NCBI GenBank assembly: GCA_016715075.1
Contig: JADKBK010000007.1
Location: 1-64,000 of the forward strand
Direction of reading: 5' to 3'
Length of the DNA: 64,000 nucleotides
Source of the DNA: Bacteroidales bacterium
GTDB taxonomy: Bacteria; Bacteroidota; Bacteroidia; Bacteroidales; VadinHA17
Under the pieces are notes generated by a model, which saw only the letters and a list, made by a program, of their open reading frames with translations, was not told the DNA's origin and searched no databases. Below, piece by piece: positions 53,004 to 62,285 of this stretch (position 1 is its first letter; each line of letters starts with the position of its first letter). The translations under genes and the position numbers were made by a program.

Positions 53004-55832
53004 ATGAAGGCCAAACTTAAGATTATAACTTATCTGTTTTTTATTCTGATCGTAAATAAAGTCTTTGCAGAAGAGACTGAAATCAAAGGAAAAATTACCG
53101 ATTCAAAAACTGGGGAAGCAATGGTTGGTGTTCACATCACCTTAAGGGATGCTGTTCATGGAACAGTCACCGGCAGTGATGGCACTTTCATTTTGAGTAC
53201 TCCGCTGCAGACTCCCCTTGGAATACATATTTCGTATGTAGGCTATGTGCCGCTGGATATTGAAGTGACCACAACCTCTGTTCCTCTCGATATAAAAATG
53301 GAGGAACAATTTTTGCTCGGTCAGGAAGTCGTAATATCTGCCAGTCGTATTGAGGAGAATATTCTAAGATCAGCAGTCAGTATTGAAAAGATGAATATAC
53401 GCGACTTAAAGATGATATCTGCCGCTAACTTTTATGATGGACTTTACCAGTTAAAAGGGGTCGATATGAATGTACATGGGCTGACATTTAATCTTCCAAA
53501 TACGAGAGGATTCAATGATTACACTAACTACAGGATGAATCAGATCATTGACGGAGTGGAAAATGTTTCACCGGGATTAAGCTTCTCTGCAGGGAATATA
53601 TTTGGGTTGCCTCAAATTGATGTTAAGAGTATTGAAATGGTTGTCGGAGCATCCACAGCTCTTTATGGTCCGGGGGGAATGAATGGAACACTGGTGATGC
53701 AGAGTAAAAGTCCTTTCGAAAACCAGGGTCTCTCTGTATCTGCTCAATCGGGTATGATGAATATTGATTCTTATTCTGTTGATCAGCCAACCCCAATGTT
53801 TGATTTCAATATCAGATATGCCAAAGCTTTCTCTAACCGTATGGCACTTAAAGTTACAGCATCTTATCTTACTGCCACTGACTGGCATGCAGACGATACA
53901 AGAGACAGGTCAGATTTAAATAATCCGTCGTTGACCCGGTTTACAAATCCAGGTTATGATGGTGTCAACACTTATGGAGATGAGTCGCTGGTATCCTTAA
54001 ATCTTAAGGATGTCGCTCCACAGGTTATAAATGGAATTGCGGAATCACAGGGAATTACTCCGGGATCACCTGAATATGAGTCACTTTATAACAAAGCGAT
54101 CGTTTTCTTTCCTGACCAGCTGGTTACTCGGACCGGATGGATAGAGAGCGATCTGGCAGATGATAAAACAAAAAACCTCCGATTAACAGGCTCTTTACAT
54201 TATTTCATCAACGAGCGTACCGAGGTTGTTGGTCAGGGTAATTATGCAATGGGAACAAGTGTTTATACCGCGCAGAACCGTTTTGCAGCCCGTCAATTCA
54301 GTATAGTTTCCGGTAAAGTAGAGATAAATAACCCTAATTATTATGCGCGTGCATGGGCTGTGACTGAGAATTCAGGTTCATCATATGATATCGGAGGTGC
54401 TGCATTGAGGCTGAATGAAGCATGGAAACCTTCCGAGGAGTGGTTTTCAGATTATCTGACTGCTTATACGCAGACTGCTCTGATCTCGGGAGATATGAAC
54501 GGAGCTCACCAGTTTGCGCGTTTAGTATCCGATAACAGAGATCTCAGGACCGGTATTGTATTTGATCCATCCAGGGCGGCTTTCCCACTTGCCGGCTCAT
54601 CCGATTTTAATACTCTCATGAATGGAATAACCTCCAGATCGATAGACGAAGGCGGAGCGAGAGTATATGACAACAGTAAATTGTATCAGGTGGAGGGAAT
54701 GTACAATTTTACCCATCTTATTCACTTTATGGAGCTGCAGGTTGGTGTTTCAAACCGTGTCACTTCCGTAAACAGTAATGGAACAGTATTTTATGATACC
54801 CCCGGGCATCCTATAAATATAAACCAGTTTGGAACATTTATACAGATAAATAAGGACCTTCTCCATGATCGCTTAAGAATTACAGGGGCTTTCCGCTTCG
54901 ACAGGAACGAGTTTTTCAAGGCTCAGTACACACCCCGGTTTTCTCTTATCGGGTTCCTCGATAAAAAGAAGGAACACAGTATCAGAGGTACTTTCCAGAC
55001 AGCTTACCGCTTCCCTTCAATTGCCGATCAATGGGTTGACATAAATGCCGGAGTATTCAGGACTATCGGAGGAATGAAGGAAGTTCAGGATAGCTATCAT
55101 TTTAATACAATCCCTCTTTATCCGATGTCTGGAAGGAATCCGGTAAAAGACAAGCCTGTGACTGAGAACGGGCCAATTATACTGCCGGGATTAAGTCCCG
55201 AGAAGGTCGAATCATCGGAAATCGGTTACAAAGGATTGTTTCTTGGGAAAAAGCTGTTTTTGGATTCGTACGTCTATTATAATAAATATAAAGGTTTTGA
55301 AGCTGTCCAGCTGGTGGCGCAATTGGCTGCAGATGCAGGGACCGAAAAGGACCAGCTATTTCAGACCTATTTTACAACTGATAAGCCGGTCTCCTCATTT
55401 GGGTGGGCAGTAAGTCTCGACTACATGACACCAATCGGAATGCTCATTAAAAGCAATGTTGCCTTTAATAAACTGCTGAAAGGGATTGATGATCCCGGAG
55501 TAGAAGCCAGGTTTAATTCTCCCGATTACCGTGCTAATCTTTCTGTTGGTCACCATGCTATAATTCCAAATCTGGGTTTTAATCTCAATTTACACTGGCA
55601 GAATGGTTTTCTCTGGGAGTCTGGCTTTGGCGCAGGTTATATCCCTGCCTTTACAACACTGGATGCCCATGTTGCCTACAAAGTTTCTGCAATCAAGACC
55701 ACCTTCAAACTGGGAGGGTCTAATATTCTGAATAAATACTATACGACTAGCTTTGGCAGCGCTCAGATCGGTGGACTATTCTATATCAGCCTCGTTTATG
55801 AGGACATTCTTGACTATATAACAAAAAAATAA
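53004..55832 (+). CDS. TonB-dependent receptor
   Basis: This 942-aa protein has a signal peptide to FAEE and a carboxypeptidase-like regulatory domain at about residues 23-100 (GKITDSKTGEAMVGVHITLR). The plug domain follows (SASRIEENILRSAVSIEKMN, then IDVKSIEMVVGASTALYGPG with GMNGTLVMQSK). A 22-strand barrel ends with a Tyr-rich strand (GGLFYISLVYEDILDYITKK). It takes up a siderophore, vitamin or glycan across the outer membrane with TonB energy. No SusD partner follows, so it is not a classic SusCD pair. The substrate is unknown. Confidence 0.95.
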   Translation: MKAKLKIITYLFFILIVNKVFAEETEIKGKITDSKTGEAMVGVHITLRDAVHGTVTGSDGTFILSTPLQTPLGIHISYVGYVPLDIEVTTTSVPLDIKMEEQFLLGQEVVISASRIEENILRSAVSIEKMNIRDLKMISAANFYDGLYQLKGVDMNVHGLTFNLPNTRGFNDYTNYRMNQIIDGVENVSPGLSFSAGNIFGLPQIDVKSIEMVVGASTALYGPGGMNGTLVMQSKSPFENQGLSVSAQSGMMNIDSYSVDQPTPMFDFNIRYAKAFSNRMALKVTASYLTATDWHADDTRDRSDLNNPSLTRFTNPGYDGVNTYGDESLVSLNLKDVAPQVINGIAESQGITPGSPEYESLYNKAIVFFPDQLVTRTGWIESDLADDKTKNLRLTGSLHYFINERTEVVGQGNYAMGTSVYTAQNRFAARQFSIVSGKVEINNPNYYARAWAVTENSGSSYDIGGAALRLNEAWKPSEEWFSDYLTAYTQTALISGDMNGAHQFARLVSDNRDLRTGIVFDPSRAAFPLAGSSDFNTLMNGITSRSIDEGGARVYDNSKLYQVEGMYNFTHLIHFMELQVGVSNRVTSVNSNGTVFYDTPGHPININQFGTFIQINKDLLHDRLRITGAFRFDRNEFFKAQYTPRFSLIGFLDKKKEHSIRGTFQTAYRFPSIADQWVDINAGVFRTIGGMKEVQDSYHFNTIPLYPMSGRNPVKDKPVTENGPIILPGLSPEKVESSEIGYKGLFLGKKLFLDSYVYYNKYKGFEAVQLVAQLAADAGTEKDQLFQTYFTTDKPVSSFGWAVSLDYMTPIGMLIKSNVAFNKLLKGIDDPGVEARFNSPDYRANLSVGHHAIIPNLGFNLNLHWQNGFLWESGFGAGYIPAFTTLDAHVAYKVSAIKTTFKLGGSNILNKYYTTSFGSAQIGGLFYISLVYEDILDYITKK

Positions 55833-55859
55833 TCACAACCGGATATCCTGGTTGTGATT
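55831..55859. terminator. Bidirectional terminator hairpin
   Basis: AATCACAACC and GGTTGTGATT pair around a nine-base loop, preceded by an A run (seen as T on the minus strand). It lies between the convergent TonB receptor and lipoprotein genes. Confidence 0.7.
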
Positions 55860-55890
55860 ACAGTATAATTTTCAGACTATCTGCGTATTC

Positions 55891-56472
55891 TTACTTCTGG
55901 GTAAATTTCAGGGAGAATGTGATAGGAAAGATTGCAGGAGCTGAAGGGTCAAGTGTTAAAGAAGGGTTTATCGCCGTCATCATTGCAGCTATCATTTCTT
56001 TTGGAAGCGGAACGGTTGTCTTACCGGTCAATATCCCGTTGCTCTTCACCACATCAGATACAGTAAGGGCAATCCCTGTAGGTGCAGATGGAACAGCTGC
56101 ACTATTCAGGTTTAGAAGTAATACAGTTGCTGATTCCTGTGACCATGTTCCGGCATTTAAAGGATTAGCACCTTCACAACTCATGTAAAGAGAAAAGTCT
56201 TCTCTTAACTCAACATAAGTTTTATCTGCAGAGGCACAGGAAACAGCGCCCAGCAACGCAGTCTGAATCGCCTCTGTTATTGGAGTTCCTAAAGGAACAG
56301 GGACATCTCCCAAACCTGTTATCGGAACATTAAATGACAACGCAACAGTTGCTTCGGTGATAACATAATTTCCGACAAATGATGAAACTTCTGCTTCATC
56401 TTTTTTACAACTCGCAATTATAACAATTGAAATGAGGAGTATAGCAGGCAATTTGAAATTCAGGATTTTCAT
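55891..56472 (-). CDS. Lipoprotein, DUF-type, unknown function
   Basis: The 193-aa protein has a signal peptide ending in IIASCKK, with the lipobox Cys at residue 22. The mature part is about 170 residues with many small residues (SFVGNYVITEATVALSFNVP) and a likely lipocalin-like or beta-barrel fold (GTWSQESATVLLLNLNSAAV). It converges with the TonB receptor gene, so it is not in its operon. Confidence 0.7.
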   Translation of the reverse strand: MKILNFKLPAILLISIVIIASCKKDEAEVSSFVGNYVITEATVALSFNVPITGLGDVPVPLGTPITEAIQTALLGAVSCASADKTYVELREDFSLYMSCEGANPLNAGTWSQESATVLLLNLNSAAVPSAPTGIALTVSDVVKSNGILTGKTTVPLPKEMIAAMMTAINPSLTLDPSAPAIFPITFSLKFTQK

Positions 56473-56698
56473 ACTTGTAAAGCTTTATAGTTTATATTGT
56501 AATTATTCAAGGGTAAATATAGTATTTTTATTATTTATCAAGGGATCATTAGCTGATGTTCAGTATGGGCTGAACAGGAGTATTGCCAAAGCAGGCAAGC
56601 GCCATCTGCATTGACAGGGAGGTAAGATGATGTGGCTGAAATCCTGGCAGCTTCTGTTTAATAGTTAATTACCGGCCGCCGGTACAGGAAGGCTGCAG

Positions 56699-57103
56699 CT
56701 ATTCCGCGAAATGTTTTTTAATAATATCCTCCATAACCTCTTTGGAGAGAGGCTTGATAATAAACCCTGAAACAAATCCCCATGCTTTTGCCCTTAATTC
56801 ATCGGTAGGATTTCTCGATGAGGTGAGTACCATGATTATTATTCCATTCTGGATTTCCTTGCTCAGCTGGCTGTATTCAAGGAGGAAAGCCCATCCATCC
56901 CAAATCGGCATATTGATATCCAGAAAGATAAGGTCGGGTTTATTTGGATTAGACTTAAGATATTCAAGCGCCTCCATTCCCGAGGTTTTCGTTATTACCG
57001 ATATCTCGGAATTTGTCTTATTAATCTCCCTTTCATGATAAAAATTATCATTCTTGTCATCATCAATAAGCAAAATGGTTCTTAACTTCTTTTTATTCAT
57101 CAC
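56699..57103 (-). CDS. Single-domain response regulator
   Basis: The 134-aa CheY-like domain has the acidic pair in LLIDDDKNDNFYH, the phospho-Asp in LIFLDINMPIWDGW, the Thr/Ser switch in MVLTSSRNP, and the Lys in FIIKPLS. It has no output domain. Such proteins pass a phosphate to a partner protein. It is not next to a histidine kinase gene. Confidence 0.9.
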   Translation of the reverse strand: MMNKKKLRTILLIDDDKNDNFYHEREINKTNSEISVITKTSGMEALEYLKSNPNKPDLIFLDINMPIWDGWAFLLEYSQLSKEIQNGIIIMVLTSSRNPTDELRAKAWGFVSGFIIKPLSKEVMEDIIKKHFAE

Positions 57104-57365
57104 GAAAGATTAAAAATGAATTTCTTCATATTTTACATATCAAACAGCCATCATATTGCATACAAACTGCCAATATTGCCTGAATACAATTATGTTTAGT
57201 AAAAAATATTTATACGGATCTGATGCACAATTTGTGTAAATATATAAAATGTTTTAATTCTTTAACAAGTATTTGTTAAATGAATAACAGAATAATTCCC
57301 GTGGGATTTAGTCATTTCACTCATTTATTCGTTATTTTGAGCTGACATAATTAAAATTAAATATC

Positions 57366-58523
57366 ATGAATGATTTCGAATTTTATAACCCCGTGAAAAT
57401 ATTCTTTGGAAGGGATCAGATTCTGAAGATAGCGTCTCAAATACCTTCCTCAGCAAATATTATGCTTCTCTATGGAGGAGGCAGTATATTCAGAAACGGA
57501 GTCTATGATAATGTCATTAATGCTCTTAAGAACTTCAAAATCACTGAATTTGGAGGTATTGAGCCAAATCCGACTTACGAAACATCGATGAAGGCAGTTG
57601 AAATTATCAAGGAGAAAAAGATAGATTATCTTCTTGCTGCTGGCGGAGGGTCGGTCGTTGATGCAACTAAATTCATTGCTGCAGCCGCACTTTATGAGAA
57701 TGGAGATCCCTGGAAGATATTGTCGAAGAGTGATCCTGTCACAGCCTCAATTCCTTTTGGTGTTATCCTCACTCTGCCAGCTACAGGGACGGAGATGAAT
57801 AAGAACTCAGTAATAAGCCGTAAATCAACTGTTGAAAAGTTTGCCTTTTCATCGCCATACTCCTTTCCTCAGTTTTCGGTTCTGACACCTGAGGCTGCAG
57901 GCACTCTGCCACGCAACCAGGTTGCAAACGGAACAGTTGATGCCTTTGTGCATGTAATTGAACAATATCTCACCTATCCTGTCAATGCTCCTATACAGGA
58001 TCGTTTTGCTGAAGCAATACTCATTACGCTCATTGAGGAAGGCCCTAAGGCATATGCAAATCCTGCAGATTATGATGCTATGGCAAATCTTATGTGGAGT
58101 GCAACAATGGCGCTTAATGGTCTCATAATGTGCGGAGTGCCTGGTGACTGGTCGGTACATTCAATTGGCCATGAACTGACGGCACTTCATGGTATCGATC
58201 ATGCAAGGACACTTGCAATAGTACTGCCCGGATTATGGAAAGTACTCAGGGTAGAGAAAGGCAAAAAGCTGATTCAGTACGGTGAGAGAGTATGGAATAT
58301 TACAGAGGGCACTGATGAGGAAAGAATTGATGCTGCAATCAGCAAGACAGCGGAATTCTTTGAATCACTGGGGATTAAAACCCATCTTAGTGATTATGGA
58401 GTAAAAAAGGATACCATTGAAAAAATCGTCAAAAGGTTTGAAGAGAGGAAATGGCTTGAGCTGGGTGACAGGGGGTTAACCACGCCTGAAGCAACAAGAA
58501 AGGCGCTGGAGTACCAATTATAG
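57366..58523 (+). CDS. Iron-containing alcohol dehydrogenase
   Basis: The 385-aa BdhA/YqhD-like enzyme has an NAD(P)-binding GGGS turn in AAGGGSVVDATKFI. Iron ligands are in NGTVDAFVHVIEQYL (Asp and His), HSIGHELTALHGIDHARTLA (two His). The active site is complete. It reduces aldehydes or oxidises alcohols, with NADPH likely in this branch. It ends 15 bases before a palindromic repeat array. Confidence 0.93.
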   Translation: MNDFEFYNPVKIFFGRDQILKIASQIPSSANIMLLYGGGSIFRNGVYDNVINALKNFKITEFGGIEPNPTYETSMKAVEIIKEKKIDYLLAAGGGSVVDATKFIAAAALYENGDPWKILSKSDPVTASIPFGVILTLPATGTEMNKNSVISRKSTVEKFAFSSPYSFPQFSVLTPEAAGTLPRNQVANGTVDAFVHVIEQYLTYPVNAPIQDRFAEAILITLIEEGPKAYANPADYDAMANLMWSATMALNGLIMCGVPGDWSVHSIGHELTALHGIDHARTLAIVLPGLWKVLRVEKGKKLIQYGERVWNITEGTDEERIDAAISKTAEFFESLGIKTHLSDYGVKKDTIEKIVKRFEERKWLELGDRGLTTPEATRKALEYQL

Positions 58524-58534
58524 GAGGAACGTGA

Positions 58535-59085
58535 ACATTGTAGGGACGGGTCGCGACCCGTCCTTACCTTTCAAATGGGAACATCGTAGGGACGGGTCGC
58601 GACCCGTCCCTTCTGGAACATTGCATGGACGGGTCGCGACCCGTCCATACATTTTATTCGAGACCCGTCCATACATTTTAAACCGGAACATTGTCAGGAC
58701 GGGTCGAGACCCGTCCCTACATTTTAAACCGGAACATTGTCAGGGACGGGTCGCGACCCGTCCATACATTTTAAACCGGAACATTGTAGGGACGGGTCGC
58801 GACCCGCCGTGCATTAACCGGAACATTGTCAGGACGGGTCCAGACCCGTCCTACGTTTAAACCGGAACATTGTCAGGCGGGTCGGACCCCCATACATTTT
58901 CAACCGGGAACATTGTCAGGACGGGTCGGACCCGTCCATACATTCTAACCGAAACATTGTCAGGACGGGTCGAGACCCGTCCCTACATTTTAAACCGAAA
59001 CATTGTCAGGGACGGGTCGCGACCCGTCCCTACATTTATACGGGAACATTGCATGGATGGGTCTAGACCCGTCCATACATTTTAT
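58535..59085. repeat. 12-copy array with a 20-bp palindrome
   Basis: About twelve units of 37-50 bp share GGAACATTGTCAGG and a palindrome, at best GGACGGGTCGCGACCCGTCC, then TACATTTTAAACC. Some copies have lost bases (unit near 58875) or are doubled in part (near 58665). It lies between the convergent adh and ettA genes, reaching the last codons of ettA. The frame reading DGSRPV or GRDPSL through it is a by-product. Confidence 0.9.
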
Positions 59086-60764
59086 ATCAACTTCTTATAC
59101 TTTATCCTCTTCGGCGTAGTATCCGAAACTCTCTTCTTATAGTTTTCTTCGTAGTCAGAATAGTTGCCTTCAAACCATACCACTTTTGAATTGCCCTCGA
59201 AAGCCAGTATATGGGTGGTAACCCTGTCAAGGAACCATCTGTCATGTGAGATTATCACGGCGCATCCTGCAAAGTTCTCCAGTCCCTCCTCGAGTGCCCT
59301 CAGGGTATTTACATCAATATCGTTTGTTGGTTCATCAAGAAGAAGAACGTTTGCACCTGATTTAAGGGTAAGAGCCAGGTGAAGTCTGTTCCTCTCTCCG
59401 CCTGAAAGAATCCCGCATTTCTTTTCCTGGTCGGCTCCGGTGAAATTGAACCTGGCAACATAAGCTCTTGCATTAACAAGACGGTTTCCGACCATTACAT
59501 CATTCTGACCTCCGGAAATAACTTCATATACTGTCTTGGCAGGATCAATTGCTGCATGGGCCTGATCAACGTATCCAAGCACCACCGTTTCTCCGACCCT
59601 GAAGGTACCTTTGGTAGGTTCTTCCTGACCCATTATCAGTCTGAAGAGAGTTGTTTTTCCGGCACCGTTGGGACCAATTACCCCAACTATTCCGTTTGGG
59701 GGCAGACTGAACTCCAGCTCTTCAAAAAGTAGTTTGTCACCAAATGATTTTGAGAGTGCACTGGCTTCAATTACCTTATCTCCAAGTCGCGGACCATTAG
59801 GTATAAATATTTCAAGTTTCTCCTCTTTCTGTTTCACATCCTGGTTAAGAAGGTTTTCATAGGCTCCCAATCTGGCTTTGGATTTGGCATGCCGTGCTTT
59901 AGGAGACATCCTCACCCAGTCGAGCTCTCTCTCAAGTATTTTCCTTCTCTTTACATTTCCCTTCTCCTCTGCTTCAAGCCTTTTGGCTTTCTGCTCCAGC
60001 CATGATGAGTAATTTCCTTTCCAGGGAATTCCCTCTCCTCTGTCGAGTTCGAGTATCCATCCGGCTACATTATCGAGAAAATACCTGTCATGGGTTATGC
60101 ATATCACAGTTCCATTGTATTGTTTCAGTGTTGTCTCCAGCCATTGTACCGATTCGGCATCAAGGTGGTTTGTTGGTTCGTCAAGCAGCAGGACATCCGG
60201 CTGCTGAAGGAGGAGGCGGCAGAGAGCAACCCGTCTTCGTTCCCCTCCTGAGAGTACATCAACCCTTGCATCACCTTCAGGGCATCTGAGGGCATCCATT
60301 GCGCGTTCGAGCTTATATTCAATATTCCAGCCGTCAAGGTAATCGATCTTCTCCTGGAGGACAGCCTGACGGTCCATCAGCAGCTGCATTTTGTCAGCAT
60401 CCTCGTATACCTGCGGATCGCCAAAGCTGTTATTGATCTTTTCAAACTCCTTGATGATCTCCATTGTATCTTTCACACCCTCCTCAACAATTTCCCTGAC
60501 AGTGCGTGTCTCATCCAGAAGTGGATCCTGCGACAGATGTCCGACACTGTAGCCTGGCAGAAAAGTCAGATCGCCCTGGAATTCCTTTTCCAGGCCGGCG
60601 ATGATCTTCAGAAGTGTTGATTTACCAGAGCCGTTAAGACCGATTATTCCAATCTTGGCACCAAGATAAAATGAGAGTGAGATATCCTTAAGCACCTGCC
60701 TGTGAGGAGGAAATGATTTCCCCACCCGGTACATTGAAAAAATTATTTTGTTATCCTCAGCCAT
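59082..60764 (-). CDS. ettA: ABC-F ATPase EttA
   Basis: In this 560-aa protein, two ABC domains carry Walker A GLNGSGKSTLLKI (about residues 41-53) and GPNGAGKTTLFRL (about 350), with signatures LSGGERRRVALCRL and LSGGERNRLHLALTL and Walker B LLLDEPTNHLD and LLLDEPTND. The linker and the arm inside the first domain match EttA, the energy-sensing translational throttle that binds the ribosomal E site. There are no membrane domains. The palindrome array touches its 3' end. Confidence 0.95.
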   Translation of the reverse strand: MAEDNKIIFSMYRVGKSFPPHRQVLKDISLSFYLGAKIGIIGLNGSGKSTLLKIIAGLEKEFQGDLTFLPGYSVGHLSQDPLLDETRTVREIVEEGVKDTMEIIKEFEKINNSFGDPQVYEDADKMQLLMDRQAVLQEKIDYLDGWNIEYKLERAMDALRCPEGDARVDVLSGGERRRVALCRLLLQQPDVLLLDEPTNHLDAESVQWLETTLKQYNGTVICITHDRYFLDNVAGWILELDRGEGIPWKGNYSSWLEQKAKRLEAEEKGNVKRRKILERELDWVRMSPKARHAKSKARLGAYENLLNQDVKQKEEKLEIFIPNGPRLGDKVIEASALSKSFGDKLLFEELEFSLPPNGIVGVIGPNGAGKTTLFRLIMGQEEPTKGTFRVGETVVLGYVDQAHAAIDPAKTVYEVISGGQNDVMVGNRLVNARAYVARFNFTGADQEKKCGILSGGERNRLHLALTLKSGANVLLLDEPTNDIDVNTLRALEEGLENFAGCAVIISHDRWFLDRVTTHILAFEGNSKVVWFEGNYSDYEENYKKRVSDTTPKRIKYKKLI

Positions 60765-60854
60765 AATGTTGAATTTTTATCATCCGACAAAAATAAATCA
60801 ATTTATGGTTGGATCTAAAAAAAATTTCTGGCAGGTGATATTGTCCTCTTGGGG

Positions 60855-60980
60855 TATAGAAAAAGTCAATTTTCTTTGTGACACCCCTAAATCCCCCAAG
60901 GGGGACTTTTTGTAAGGCAGTGACTCAGAAAGCCCCCCCTGGGGGGTTTGGGGGTAGAAACTGACTTTTTCAATAGCATA
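60855..60980. repeat. Palindromic element with AGAAAAAGTCA ends
   Basis: TATAGAAAAAGTCA (60856) is mirrored by TGACTTTTTCAATA near 60961-60974. Inside, CCCCTAAATCCCCCAAGGGGG faces CCCCCCCTGGGGGGTTTGGG. It encodes nothing. A similar CCCCCGGGGG stretch is at 27868-27960. The wider gap 60765-61129 shows no other gene. Confidence 0.55.
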
Positions 60981-61129
60981 AAACTTCCAAAAACAAACTT
61001 TTACATTAATTCTGAAGAATTACACGGCAGGCAGGGGTAGAAAAGATTTTTCTACAGCCAATTATATAAATAGCGGGTTTTGACTTTAAAAGCCAAAAGA
61101 CCCGGCTATAGATTAATAAATAAATTCTG

Positions 61130-61498
61130 TTATGGTTTTTCGAATAATTTAACAGTTTCATCCTGCAGTAAAACCCAAAGAGCATAGACACCGCTCAGAG
61201 TTCCAACGGGGATGAAAAGACATCCCAGGGCAGCAAACACAATTACAAGGTACCGTGCCCACGGCTTATAGGTAAAAAGGCCAATCCCTCCAACAAGAGC
61301 AATTGTTGCCAGTACAGTAATAAGTAGAGGCAGACTGACTGAGAGGAACCGGATAACAACAACACCCGTGTTTTCTCCTTCCTGTCCGGCCATTCCCATT
61401 GCGAATCTCAATGCAAAGAAGGTGGCAACTGCCCCAATCAGGCTAAGAACACCGATGCCGATGTGGATGGCTCCAACAACGGTAACATGTTTTTTCAT
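61130..61498 (-). CDS. Small four-helix membrane protein
   Basis: The protein is 122 aa from ATG 61498 (MKKHVTVVGAIHIGIGVLSL). The frame also allows a start at 61513. Four hydrophobic helices are separated by short loops. One carries GMAGQEGENTGVVVIRFLSV. There is no named family. It is common in Bacteroidota as an unannotated protein. Confidence 0.7.
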   Translation of the reverse strand: MKKHVTVVGAIHIGIGVLSLIGAVATFFALRFAMGMAGQEGENTGVVVIRFLSVSLPLLITVLATIALVGGIGLFTYKPWARYLVIVFAALGCLFIPVGTLSGVYALWVLLQDETVKLFEKP

Positions 61499-61680
61499 TT
61501 TTGAATCTTCCATGACAATTATTTTTTATGCAATTTATAAATATTTTCATTCCTGATTAAAGGACTTCATTTTTTGATGATTGCTGCACAGATACTTCAT
61601 TTTTCATATCCGGAATACTTTTTATCATAAATCTGCTAATCAAGATAGTGATTTTGTATCTTTGATGAATAAAACTGAAC

Positions 61681-61908
61681 GTGAAAAACAGAATTAAATT
61701 TATTGCGGCATTGTTGTTTATCTGTTGGGCTGCAAACTCATGTGAGGCAATCAGCGGGTGTAAAGTTTGTCAGGACGTTACATATGAGAATGGACTGGAG
61801 GTTTTTTCATCCCCGGAAACTGAATTCTGCGGGGATGAACTGATAGCAAAAGAGACGGCTCCTGATGTTACAGTCGGGAATCAGGTTATAAAGGTAAAAT
61901 GCCGGTAA
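61681..61908 (+). CDS. Small Cys-rich lipoprotein, copy A
   Basis: The 75-aa protein with a GTG start begins MKNRIKFIAALLFICWAANSC and has a lipobox Cys. The mature part has GCKVCQDV, EFCGDEL and a final KCR. A -7 box TATCTTTG lies at 61657-61664. It is a paralogue of the next gene (same Cys spacing and EFCG/EYCG block). Function is unknown. The four mature Cys could form two disulfides. Confidence 0.7.
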   Translation: MKNRIKFIAALLFICWAANSCEAISGCKVCQDVTYENGLEVFSSPETEFCGDELIAKETAPDVTVGNQVIKVKCR

Positions 61909-62042
61909 TTTCCAGCCATTTTCAGTACATTACCTCCGGTTATTACCTGATTCCAAATCAAGGTCTCTCCTGAAGGTTTTTTAGATCTCTTAAATCCTGT
62001 ACGAATTGAGTTTTACAATATTTAAGTGAAAATATCCTGCTG

Positions 62043-62285
62043 ATGAAAAGAAAAGTTATTTCCGGAGCAGCATTTTTATTGCTGGCATGGGCTGTTAATT
62101 CATGTAGCGATCTCGGGGATTGTCAGACATGCAAAATTGTCACGCGTAATACAAGTGATGATTCTATAGTTACCTCTGATGGAGGAACGGAGTATTGCGG
62201 TACAGAAATAGATGATTTTAAAGCTGCCAATCCGACTATTACCAACCCTGTTCTTGGTACTGTTACTCAGGTTGAATGTAATTAG
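62043..62285 (+). CDS. Small Cys-rich lipoprotein, copy B
   Basis: The 80-aa protein has the lipobox in AVNSCSD, then DCQTCKIVT, TEYCGTEI and a final VECN, the Cys pattern of copy A 135 bases upstream. The sequences differ otherwise, so the duplication is not recent. The stop overlaps the stop of the convergent phosphatase gene. Confidence 0.7.
   Translation: MKRKVISGAAFLLLAWAVNSCSDLGDCQTCKIVTRNTSDDSIVTSDGGTEYCGTEIDDFKAANPTITNPVLGTVTQVECN

Noticed and set aside
58535..59085. CRISPR array
   Set aside because: The spacing between palindromes is itself repeated sequence, not unique spacers, unit length varies from deletions, and no cas genes are near.
58531..59142. Two long ORFs through the palindrome array
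   Set aside because: They encode only repeated DGSRPV/GRDPSL-like strings set by the DNA repeat.
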